From Diplonema japonicum (lineage: Eukaryota > Euglenozoa > Diplonemea > Diplonemida > Diplonemidae): a stretch of 64,000 nt of DNA. Both the position numbers and the translations under genes were made by a program. Shown here piece by piece: positions 32,401 through 39,129 of this stretch. The stretch lies in the NCBI GenBank assembly GCA_964019335.1, contig OZ025651.1, positions 124,001 through 188,000 of the forward strand, written 5' to 3'. The notes beneath the pieces are model-generated. The model was not told the origin of the DNA, did no database searches, and worked only from the letters and a program-made list of their open reading frames with translations. How positions within the stretch are numbered: position 1 is the first letter of the stretch; each line of letters opens with the position of its first letter.

Positions 32401-33559
32401 TCTTTGGGTTCGCCGCAGGTGGTGTGGCCCACTCCTGGGCACCGATTTTGATGTTGACTGTGAGGTCACCCCCGATGGGGAGGGATGGGGCGTTCTTCAC
32501 CCCCGTGACAGTCAGACGCACGACGCCCTCAGGCTTGGGACAACGCAGGCGGGCGATGTCTATCTTAGGGTGGTTTGCGACCATGGGGTACACGTAGAAG
32601 TTGGGAACGACGCAGTACTCGGAGAGGTAATGGTTGATGGTGTCGCGAACCTTCTTCTGAAGACCGAAGGACTCCAACGCGCTCCCTACGAAGCCTGTCC
32701 AGTCAAGCTCGAGGACGGGCGGGTTGACAAAAGCGAATTCCAAAGCACCGATGAAGGGAGGTGTGTCGAGGAAGGGCCTGAACCATGTGTAAAGGGTTCC
32801 CGTGAAGGAGAAGTTCTGCACGCCGACAGACCCGACTGACGTCTTCATCTCGAGCTTCATGTCAGATCGGATGGTGATGCCGAGCGAGATCTCAAGGCCA
32901 GACTTCGATTTGCTGGAATCAGTGCCAGTCACGTACCTGGCGGTGATGGGACCGAAGGCGGGGGAGTTCGCACCCAGATCGAAGTGGGTGATGTTACACG
33001 TTACGTTATACGGAGCACAGGCCCTGTTCAGAGCAGGCTGTACTGTGTCAAGAACCGATTGCTTGGCATAGTTTCGGAACCCGGGCCACATGACGCTAAG
33101 CATAGTTGTGAACCATTCCATGCCCTCAGGGAGAGTGTGCTGTTGGTCTGGGTTGGTGGGGTCATTGCCTGTCGCAGACTGTAAACGTCTGACGGCGGTG
33201 TTGAATGAATCCAACGTTAAGGCGCCCACTGCCTTAGCGTGCCTGAGCGACTCTAGTTTGTTAAGTCTTTTTTGAGCCTTCTTCAGCTTTGCCTCTGCTT
33301 GTCGTCGCTTTTCCCTTGCTTGTGACGGTGTTTCGCTCGGTTCTTTCTCTTCTTCTTTCTCGACCTCCTTTTCCTCCTCGTCCTCTTTTTTCTCTTCCTT
33401 TTCCTCCTCGTTTTCCGCTTTCTTCACCTCCTCCTCGGCCTTCTTTACATCGTTTTCAATGGAGTTGGATGCAAGCACTGTTGCTTCGTTAATTTTCGCT
33501 TGTTGCTCTGCGCTTACCCGCTGGTGCTTCACCGGTTCTTTACCCCCGCAGTTTCCCAT
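23441..33559 (-). CDS. Giant four-module SMP-C2 lipid-transfer protein, N-myristoylated (3372 aa)
   Basis: One exon. The start at 33559 opens MGNCGGKE, an N-myristoylation signal with a palmitoylatable Cys4; the preceding in-frame stretch is leader. Four copies of an SMP lipid-binding fold, each followed by a C2 domain, lie at about residues 144-325/344-440, 872-1045/1070-1153, 2027-2188/2206-2303 and 2630-2815/2826-2923. SMP markers recur: 'W(F/L/V)(T/N)xxxxxxWP', 'DLGxxxPxFGPI', a 'P(F/L)xGxxxxxxxNPP' strand and '(V/A)(V/I/L)PN' at the end. C2 markers are 'GVLRLTI', 'SD(P/S)YV' and 'W(V/L)xLxxxD'. After each C2 comes a further beta domain (probably C2-like) with a ~50-residue helical insertion. 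An acidic then Glu/Arg/Lys-rich coiled coil spans ~1667-1984. An MIB/HERC2-like segment (GQLVKRGDRPKPEGKIIGW) is near 1500. It probably moves lipid at membrane contacts. Confidence 0.85.
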   Translation of the reverse strand: MGNCGGKEPVKHQRVSAEQQAKINEATVLASNSIENDVKKAEEEVKKAENEEEKEEKKEDEEEKEVEKEEEKEPSETPSQAREKRRQAEAKLKKAQKRLNKLESLRHAKAVGALTLDSFNTAVRRLQSATGNDPTNPDQQHTLPEGMEWFTTMLSVMWPGFRNYAKQSVLDTVQPALNRACAPYNVTCNITHFDLGANSPAFGPITARYVTGTDSSKSKSGLEISLGITIRSDMKLEMKTSVGSVGVQNFSFTGTLYTWFRPFLDTPPFIGALEFAFVNPPVLELDWTGFVGSALESFGLQKKVRDTINHYLSEYCVVPNFYVYPMVANHPKIDIARLRCPKPEGVVRLTVTGVKNAPSLPIGGDLTVNIKIGAQEWATPPAANPKIPRWSKDTATYDFIVYNKDQWVVLELCDGKGDDSVVGTVLNVPVNRLVKRGRISVPITKQHFPVTNSMSEPTSIAVQAAWVSIDPGNTAENECLASIQVSEVNGIPEGLQKHAPFRVQGSAGSACRATKPGVAKPGAITDPMEILKLLRSHGGKTPLTIAKIHGLTLPGDLDLVKQALAHENGKHTMMKTEEGTEWWMSLHYLLDWQAFPEDKTAKWASPSKKEEETISNKDYKRRVAYFESYNILYTWCNKIIATQKLKLSGMRPYYCQVLHLRCEEAAEVELDLISSKTGKKVAGTTIKIADTAVGDEPDAYGPWSLTFTEEIKEAVPEATVCQVSGDVTVRNLKVTDKLPANWNLEADALVAKEEFTEWWMSEQYVMDWAEWKSSIEADDHPASKYLIVGFKGQMWMAADWPGGDKSQAHEEELKRRDEFYTSGKDIVEGSGVNDDKEEALLQCLQAGALTWGDYDTVLAQLRGEPDPPALAETLEWLNMIVSACWPGVMKYTSKMIKETVEPQLQKTAEGYVPGLTVKFNKINLGRKEPAFGTIQCRRQEDGCELAFNGFAFESTIDIQMEITFGKTISIGIQDLLFKGDFLVAMKPLLPGLPLFGAMQIVMPNPPDIDLKLTGNAGGMLQSLKAQIPAIDSMTKAALRQSVAGFCAIPNYYVHPMVSGLDIAELRHPKPIGVLRIDAKEALHLRAGDTDNSDSYVIIKVGDTVKQTKPVTSLNPTWTAEEDSVMDFVVYNLDQIVDIEVFDADIIGSDDTLGALYQKTTVLGGGIDEIRRGIPVRSLRNLGTVALPLQEQLKDEVCTKPNGPTVYELRNVVGHDQIESVVVLQASWMAEREADDDSGVNSNFIASVCIHEAMGLNAGLKPPYTIKVTAGGSSATSNAGTAPPDNSASPSELAKTVLSLKTSGQTLEKIAKALNITLKLVQATSELAPDSLKKADLEALKKWHAECVTARSLHRRGTVPQFNQAMHVPFSATRETDLKGNGYVCPVTIELLNSSKKVIGTAVQDVSIGNPVNKSIQLEVETAPGAAVRCGITLTAYKGKTFSQKDLTEEEDVLGLTVYEGPEFVDTPSGVQPKIGAYVCARNLVKAVELNWKVTNKKQGQLVKRGDRPKPEGKIIGWTQDNARAVVDFGSHWGEWRVKPENLCNAPLPLPPPPPPEKLYIVSDEVMEVEGEFDVMHIKKCRGMHYWEREAYGEGEIWRIFTDEAGRWAVGPAHMEGVAYIRTVQPHHGRFPHMMGHSIDPVYTALTEEEIAELTSPRILWQRMDIDLDAGEETVWVDDATIEITITKPIAREHEEVLDEMHDQIIEDIMEDLEADLLEDIEADLQADLEADLQADLENDLEAEMADEIEIEEYDEAAAAAEEAEAEEAARLAEEEEERQRQEEEEAEAARLAEEEERRRQEEEERQREEEERRREEEERKRDEEEERQRQEEAEKQRKTEEAAASRKNEEEQERKRKEEEEQKQKAEEAKKRSEEERLKKEAEEKKRKAEEEKKRKEEEKKKKEEEERKRKEAEKKKKEEEERKKKEEAERKKREEAERKRKEEEERRRKEELRKKKAEAERKKREQERKAKKAAKRKGKMETLQKALELGAINKMDHVTALRRLQAVTGDDPTNPGRAYTLPETMQWFTTTVEVIWPHLRTLLSDKLREICAPALEEVSSNIEITKMDLGNHSPAFGPISAKFLEKESIEIGLGLTYTASVDIRFKVGDEEAVVQRLKFVGTMYFWLRPFLNRVPFIGGMQAAFANAPTVKFMFTTAKSLAYRRAQQVIQRAVEKTLSENCVVPNFITVPFGESQELQTAFASPIPQGVLRLTIVRGNDLEAADEGFNPTSDPYVTVSVGAQKWQTETKSETLSPVWESGNTHNFMVYSPEQWVCLDVYDEDEGKTDDHLGGVVGLPVNRLILRCMDKDNKAGTVDLPLQRNNQPVQGEEGDVSTITVKAEWLTVDQNQASVGESLIAVTLKDLEGLPTNYEGPFRIRVQTDKNTIKTSKPSTPLQQGQSARSLFKMIAHLSKDGKTASYISDTVSVPVTLVQAAITIINNNCGQSMATIATTIDDESLAEWVDTAQAFLTKRDASGHPYFLDTVYLHTQSLGSKLKLELLDSSNEVMGSSEITLADDKLGDEPDAEGPFEIPLPASRGTVLLNGHATVSSLVAKGVPASWNPRSKRHKAMGDKRKQKGNEDLIKQNAGGKLTNEKEEALSECLKAGSLTWGDYDILIGKLRGESDRTSIAETLEWVNMIIIRIWPMFRTFLEGKIRTDVNDQLKISAASLPGQSWTGLGVDVKKVDLGAKEPSFTSIEAWKKEKDNKTGVAISFNNITYDSNIDLELEVTVGGYASQVRVKDLKLKATLCVELHDLTSELPFIGSIEAYFPNPPHVDVSLDVAGNKEIPGMRSLSVGAVNAILAREVVLPNSLYWNAQGTKKTVREPEGVLKLSILRAKHLLAGDMAVRYLKDANSDAYTYVRLGSQIFSTAQITSLNPEWLETFNLLVHDKRQWVDLEVFDADIKSDDSLGAILQKETILGGGTELISRGIPVEALCRKIWNADDRNKDHVALALMLCEKDTDLSVDTDPYKGARVLYKGGGKHNGSVQFEDGSVLDEGDEGVVVEIDNTTKPFSTFTCEFPKCVAGLHAGDLTVTRPLIVNKMTEIVGDDGNPSLLHVFPEWLSTKNKGQHTSHLITITPTHIENAPSLDEQDLGGPFKLQFTAEEPSVATEKCGVVTTPAAHPETPCDTPLADFISAIVKMDEKGSNHKDIAASLQLSEELVKEGLELFAVPSLDGKPSGVETKLVILPKEGKKGKKLGGWALVKGELEKDARKRLRKALNVPMGCRLVLKNESGEQISLNYESISSQVGKLTYSMEMSPTAYSWQARARAHVDKLRTASAPHFSQPVNLVTATPTLPTLRLELLSSSNGVLGTTKIMPPYNEEVYSVQVKQEASGGWGFGMGAKEGYSFDLAVFMRLETCKLNMMN

Positions 33560-33978
33560 GTTCCCTGCCTTACAAGAAACGCCCCACCGCGACGATGTGT
33601 TGCTATTGCTTTTGTGTACAAGGAAAAAGAAGAACGGAAAAGGATGGGGTGTGCGTGTGTGTTTTTTCTTTTTTGTTTTGTTTTTCTTCTTTTGTTTTTT
33701 TGTTTTCTGTCGATAGATTATTCTGCGGTACGGTATAAAAAAAAAGAAAACAAAATGCATGCGGTAAAACAAAAACGAAAAAGAATGTGGGAAACGTGGA
33801 GGGGGAGGGGGTGGATAGCTTTGTTGTGTAAAAACAAGGGAAACAGAACGAAAAAAAAAGAGAAAAAGAAAACTGCACTATTGATCAAGGGGAGAAAGAG
33901 AGAGGGGGAAGGGGGAAGGGTGTTAGTAATAAACCCGCCAGTAAAAAAAAAAAGAAGGAAGAAAAAAATAAATTTGAT

Positions 33979-34218
33979 CTAAATCGGATAAAAGGAAACT
34001 CGTTCTTCACTATTGTCCGGAGGAAAGCATAGACACGTAAAATAAAATAAATAAATAAAAAAAGCCCCAAAAATCCAAGCCACAGCCTTTTTGGCTGCGG
34101 CATCTCTTTTATGTTTATGCAAAATAACGTATTTCGGTAACGCCTCGCCTCGTGCTGCGTGTGGAAGAAGAATACCCCTTGTTCCAAGGGCACATAGAAT
34201 ATACTGGTGTCTCGTCAT
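33979..34218 (-). CDS. Possible small single-TM protein (79 aa)
   Basis: An ATG at 34218 opens 79 residues. The N-terminal half is basic with few acidic residues (MTRHQYILCALGTRGILLPH), and one strong TM segment, 'AWIFGAFFIYLFYFTCLCF', lies near residues 48-66. An AG (AAACTAAAG) lies about 14 bases upstream of the start. The codons are less GC-biased than in neighbouring genes, and the downstream half is A/T-rich, so it could be chance. If real, it is a mitochondrial or other membrane microprotein. I do not recognise it. Confidence 0.4.
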   Translation of the reverse strand: MTRHQYILCALGTRGILLPHAARGEALPKYVILHKHKRDAAAKKAVAWIFGAFFIYLFYFTCLCFPPDNSEERVSFYPI

Positions 34219-35038
34219 GCATCATTGAAGTGCTTTAGTTTATTTTTTTTTGGGGGGGGGACGAACGCCAGATAAACTGGCCATAGATAGTCGAACACCC
34301 TCACCTCTTTTTTTTTGTCCCTTTCTTTTTTTTTTTCTCTTTTTTTGGAAAGAGACGATCCAGCAGTGAGAGGGGAAAAGAAAAAAAAAACTAGCATTTT
34401 CGCGGTTGGCATTTTCGCGCTCACCCGATACAAGGGAAAAAAAAACGGTAAATAATAACACACAAGAAGGGGGCGGGGGGGGCTAGGGGGGGTCATAAGG
34501 GGGTCGTTATTTGCCCTTTTTCAGGCTCTTCGCCAAGGGCATTTTGGGCCCTTAAAAAAACTGTACCCACCCCAAAAGTGCCCACAAATCACCCAAACCC
34601 CCGTTTCCCGATGTTTTCCGGCCCCAGAAGTGCCCAGAATCATGTTCTAATTTTGGGGCCCCCGTTTGGTACTTTCCCTATGTAATCCTAGGGAACATAA
34701 AATAGGGGCCCCTAGGATTACATAGGGAAAGTACCAAACGGGGGCCCCAAGAGAAAACAAAACGAAAAAGAATAAGTATATGAACAGGATGAGGCGTGAT
34801 GCAGGGAACAAGCCCCAATATGGATTGGTGGGTAGCAGAATCGCTCGAACTTGTAGTTTTTTTTTTTTTCTTTTTTTCTTTTTTTTTTTTTCTTTCTTTT
34901 TTCCCTCTCGATCGAGCAAAGAAGTGCGTCAACTGAAAAAAAACTTTAGTTTAATTATTTTGCCCGACACGGGAAGAAGAAAAAAAAAGAATAAATGATT
35001 ACAAGCTCTACTCAACATGTACTCTACGCAAAAAAAAG
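34219..35038. other. Intergenic stretch containing a large palindrome
   Basis: About 820 bases with no supported gene. It holds poly-T and poly-A tracts, a GC-richer block at 34490-34640, and the perfect inverted repeat listed at 34653-34750. Confidence 0.6.
34653..34750. repeat. Perfect 40-bp inverted repeat with 18-bp spacer
   Basis: The left arm, 34653-34692, is exactly the reverse complement of the right arm, 34711-34750. The spacer 34693-34710 is A-rich with a GGGGCC end. The arms begin TTGGGGCCCCCGTTTGG. The transcript of either strand would form a very stable 40-bp hairpin. Confidence 0.95.
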
Positions 35039-35332
35039 TTAGAATTGTGAGCCTCCACATCGTGCCGACAAGAATGGCATCTGTGAGGGCAAAGGCCCCT
35101 CGTACCTTGACTCCCTCAAGCGGAAGTTCTGTCGCTCCTGAGACCATACACGGCCATTGACGTTGGGGAGGAAAAAAAAATCTCTTTCTTCTTGCCACTT
35201 CCTGCCCAGTTTCTTAAGGTCCTTCTTGGTATTCTCTGATGCAAAAACTAGTTTGGCGCTCCATTTGTTTGTGCGCACGAGCGCTGCAAAAAACTGGCCT
35301 TCTGTTCCATCCCAGAATGAAAAAGAGAAGGG

Positions 35333-35382
<50 letters not shown>

Positions 35383-35847
35383 ATCCAGCATCATAGTATT
35401 GCACAATTCGAGCACGTTGCCTGTTTTTTTTTTTTTTTTTTCTTTCTTTTTTTTTTTTTTTTTTCAAACCTCTTGCGGCCGGTACCCCGCTATTGGGCTG
35501 TAGAGATCGTCCTCTGAAACACGTGGTGAGGGAGTGTAGAGGAGGTGTCCTCGCCGTTTCCGCTTTTTCTTCACGATTTCTATTATCTCATCCTCGTCTT
35601 CATCCTCATCGTGCCCTGCCAGCGTGGCCTCATAAACCGGGCTCACGTAATCATCGTCAACATCTGTGCTTATTATATCGCACTCCTCCAGCAGGGTGGA
35701 AAGCGACTTCCCGAGGTCGTCCGCCCACACGACCTTCCGGGCATCGTGTAAAGCTGTTGTGGTGGATGATCGCGAGCGTCTGGAAGAGCACGATTGCAGC
35801 CTCACAGAGACCACGGGTGTGGGCGTGATGCTAGCCGGGACGGGCAT
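35039..35847 (-). CDS. Unknown acidic protein, three exons with homopolymer-filled introns
   Basis: Proposed exons are 35847-35486, 35420-35383 and 35298-35039 (219 residues); phases agree across both joins. Intron 1 (65 nt) starts GTACCGG and is mostly A on the coding strand. Intron 2 (84 nt) starts GTTTTT and contains an unbroken T49. The protein starts MPVPASITPTPVVSVRLQSC. It has a Ser-rich segment, a very acidic stretch (HDEDEDEDEIIEIVKKKRKR) that looks like a nuclear-type acidic/basic junction, and then a compact domain with 'ALVRTNKWSAKLVFASENT' and 'GRKWQEERDFFFLPNVNG'. I do not recognise the family. The acceptor of intron 2 is the least certain element. Confidence 0.55.
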
Positions 35848-36106
35848 GTATTCCCCTGCCCCTTCCCACACCCCCTTCCCCCTTTGTTTCAATGAATTTT
35901 CTTCTTTTTTTTCTTTTTGAGAAAAGCAACGTACACGGTAATCAAATAACTTCTTTTCCACACGGTAACCTCTGACATTCTTATGCCTCATAGGGGTTTA
36001 GCATGAAATGTAGCAAAGGTCTGCTTACAGACTAGGGTGGGAATAGTTATTTGGTTACCGTGTAAGTTGTTTTTTTCTCTCGCTTTTCTTTGTTGGAGAG
36101 GGAAAT

Positions 36107-36138
<32 letters not shown>

Positions 36139-36140
<2 letters not shown>

Positions 36141-36843
36141 AGAATCCAAGAAGGCGGTATGCCAAGGAGGCGAGCACTCCAGACGAAAGGAGAATGGCAA
36201 GTGTGAAGACCCGTATCGGCGAAACCAGTTTTTTTTTCGATCGGGCTGAGATCATCGCGTCTGTGAGCTGCTGGCGGGTGTCCTGCAAGGTGCCGTTGTT
36301 GTGGATCACGTAGTCGGCCAGTTTTTCTTTTTTCGCGTTGGGCATGGCTGCAGCGATGCGCTGCTCTGCGTGGGCGGTGGTGTACTTGTTCCTGTCGACA
36401 AGGCGCTGCACCTGGAGGTCGTGCGGGAGGGTCGTCACGATAACCGCCTCGCAGATGTACGCAAAGATCTTTGTTTCAAAAAGTAACGGGATGTCCAACA
36501 CGACGCACGGGAACCGCTTAACGTAGACGGCCCAAAGGATCTCCTTGACCATCCCCGTGAAGATCGGGCCTTGTGTGATATTCACCAGTTTCTTCCGTTG
36601 CTCTTTGTCAGCGAAGACAATTTCGCCTAGTTTTTCGCGATTCACCTCACCCTCGGGGCCGATCACCCCTTCGTGATGCCCGAAGACCCTGCCCACCTCC
36701 TTCGCTGCCGGGCTCCCTTTTTCCATAATCTTATGCGAAATTGTGTCGGCATCCACAATGTACACCCCCTCGTCTTCTCGAAGCATTTTGGATATTGTGG
36801 TCTTGCCACATGCAATCCCACCGGTGAGACCGATAATTTGCAT
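36139..36843 (-). CDS. COAE: Dephospho-CoA kinase with C-terminal membrane anchor
   Basis: 234 residues. It starts MQIIGLTGGIACGKTTISKM, where GGIACGKTT is the Walker A loop. The CoaE signature 'YIVDADTISHKI' follows, then 'VLDIPLLFETK' (the DxPLLFE substrate motif) and 'QRLVDRN' (LID arginine). It phosphorylates the 3'-OH of dephospho-CoA with ATP, the last step of CoA synthesis. After the normal end of the domain (~residue 205) there is a hydrophobic helix, 'VFTLAILLSSGVLASLAY', preceded by Lys/Arg. This predicts a tail anchor to an organelle membrane. The human DCAKD protein has a similar membrane-associated form. Confidence 0.95.
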
Positions 36844-37102
36844 TTTCTTTTTCTTCTTTTTTTTTCCCTCTATAGTTTGTTACCATAGAATTGAAGAAAT
36901 ATTATAAAATCGAATCCAGCAGGATCGGGTTTTTTTTGGGGGGGTATTGTGGTGGTGGTGGGGAAGTGAAAAGGCGGCTTTTCAAAGCTCTTTTCTTTAA
37001 AAAAAAAAAGAAAAGAGAGAGAGAAAAAAAAAAGATACACTAAAATTGATGTCACTTATGGAAAAAAAAAGGGGGGTAATTGTTTCTTTTTAAAATTTAA
37101 AA

Positions 37103-38876
37103 TCATTTTGATTCCTCTTTGTTTCCTTCTTTCTTCTCGTCGTTCGCCTCTTTGGCTTTGGTGGATTTCTTCGACTTCTTGGGCTTGATTTTTCGCACCA
37201 CTGCCCGTTCTGCCCTCATGACAAACATCTCAAACTCCTCAAATTGCTCGATGATTACCTGGGTTTTTTATTATTTTATTTTTCCCCATTCACCGCTCCC
37301 CTCCACACACCTCAGGTTCAGACTCCGCAAAGTCCTTTACATCTGCCTCCTTCACAGCAACTGGTGCAACGTTTGCAATCCTTGCTTTCGAAAGGTTACG
37401 GATGCTGTTTTTTTCTCTTTTTCTTTTTCTTCTCTTTCATACCTAATAGGCTGTGCCCCCGTCTCTCCCTCTTTCTCTGCCCAAAGGATGCACTTCACAC
37501 CAGGCATGGGCCTGGAGCCAATGACAGTGTAGTTCGCCTCCTTCCCTTCCTTGTCACTGAAGACAAGCGTCATCCCATGCTGTACCTTGATTCCATCTTG
37601 TACGCTGTGTGTAATGTCGTTCTCATTCTTTTTCATTCTTTCTCCCCACATACGTGAAGACAGCCAGGGCTTCGCTACGCTTGTCGAACTTGCAGAATGC
37701 GGGAGGGACCGTGGGGTCGCCAGTGCTCATTGGGAACCCAAAGGTGCACTCCGTGGGCCACGGGAAGTCCTTGACGGTGGGCGGTTGCCAAGTCTGAGTA
37801 AGATTGTGTTTTCGGTTTTTCGTTCATACCTTCCGCAGAGACTTGGCCATCCTCCATGCGTGGAAACACTCGATGTTCATTTTAGAGCGCTCGATAGTGT
37901 GCACCATCTTGGCATGCTCCTTCAGTTGCTGCTGCTCCGTCGCGCTCAGGGGGTTGAGCTTCACCTTCCCACAGACTTCCATGAACTGCCTGTACGCATC
38001 GAGCATCTCACTGTCAAAGATCCCTGCACCTGGCTCCCCTGCGACGTGGAACCACATGCCTGTCTCGGAGCTTTCAGGGTGGCGGCCCACACCCACCACC
38101 ACCATTTCGAACATTTCTTTCGGGTTCTCCGGGTTCGTCACCCGCAGCTTCTGCCCGTGAACGAAGCCGTACGGCTTGCACACCATGTCCCTCACATCGA
38201 ACATCCCAAGCACAGGGGTGTCCCCACAGGGGTACGCGAAGTCGAGCTGCATCTTGTCCAACGGCATAGAGGCTCCTTTCCCTCCCATGTCCATGCCAGG
38301 GGGCATACCCTTTCCGCCCTTGCCCCCGTACATTTCCATGTCAGGAGGGGGCATTCCCATGCCCTTCCCGCCTTTGCCCCTGTACATTTCCATGTCAGGT
38401 GCACCTTTCATGCCGCCCTTGCCCCCGTACATTCCCATGTCAGGTGCGCCCCCTTTGCCCCCGTACATGTCCATGCCAGGAGGCATTCCTTTGCCTTTGC
38501 CCCCATACATGCCCATATCAGGTGCCATTCCCTTTCCACCCTTGCCCCCGTACATGTCCATTCCCATGTCAGGTGCGCCCTTTCCACCCTTGCCCCCGTA
38601 CATGTCCATACCAGGAGGCATTCCTTTGCCTCCATACATGTCAGGTGCGCCCTTCATGCCCTTGCCCCCGTACATGTCCATTCCCATGTCAGGTGCGCCC
38701 TTCATGCCCTTGCCCCCGTACATCCCCATGCCAGGGTCCTGTTGGAAGTCCCCCCTGTTTCCCATTCCGCCACCCCCGTACCCACCTTTGCTCGGGCCTC
38801 CATAGCTTTTCCCACCGCCCCGGCTGTTGTACCTGCAGCCTGTCCTTCTCACAATCGCTGTCATTACAGACTTCAT
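37103..38876 (-). CDS. MYGGKG-repeat protein of unknown function, five exons
   Basis: Exons are 38876-37830, 37793-37654, 37604-37443, 37404-37311 and 37258-37103 (532 residues). All four introns (36, 49, 38 and 52 nt) have GT-AG borders, three with GTATG or GTGTG donors, and phases match at each join. The N-terminus is basic (MKSVMTAIVRRTGCRYNSRG). Residues ~42-200 are repeats of MYGGKGGKGMPPGMD and shorter versions. The rest is a globular region with 'MFEMVVVGVGRHPESSETGM', 'CFHAWRMAKSLRK', and in exon 3 'GMTLVFSDKEGKEANYTVIG'. The C-terminus is Lys/Glu-rich. Gly/Met-rich repeats suggest an RNA-binding or condensate-forming protein, but no RRM is present. An ATG at 38864 is an alternative start; the ATG at 38960 probably lies before the acceptor. 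Confidence 0.75.
38275..38750 (-). repeat. MYGGKG-coding tandem repeat
   Basis: About a dozen imperfect units, 27-57 bases long, each coding MYGGKG followed by Gly/Lys and PPGMD, APDMGM or GAPDM. The DNA is highly similar between units, so recent duplication or unequal exchange is likely. Confidence 0.85.
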
Positions 38877-39129
38877 CTTCCCCTTCCTCCTGTTTTGTTT
38901 TGTTTTTGTTTGGTTCCGAGAAAGCCACCAAAAAGATAAAATAAAGAGGCTCTTGAGCATAATTCAGAGAGAGAAAGAAGAAGAAGAAACCGTATTAACT
39001 AAAGTCAAAATGGAAAGAAAAAAAAAAGGAAAAATAAGCGCGATGTTTAGGACGAGAAGGCCCCACGTGGACAGCTCTACGAAAGAGCATAAAAAAGCTA
39101 ATCAAAAACACAAGAATATTTTATTGCAC

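Noticed and set aside
33559-33772. 71-residue in-frame extension of the giant SMP protein
   Set aside because: Poly-Lys/Phe low complexity with a splice-like acceptor inside; MGNCGGK at 33559 is a classic myristoylation start.
37352-37651. Separate 99-codon gene
   Set aside because: It is exon 3 of the MYGGKG-repeat gene plus retained intron sequence; the GT-AG borders and phases fit at both ends.
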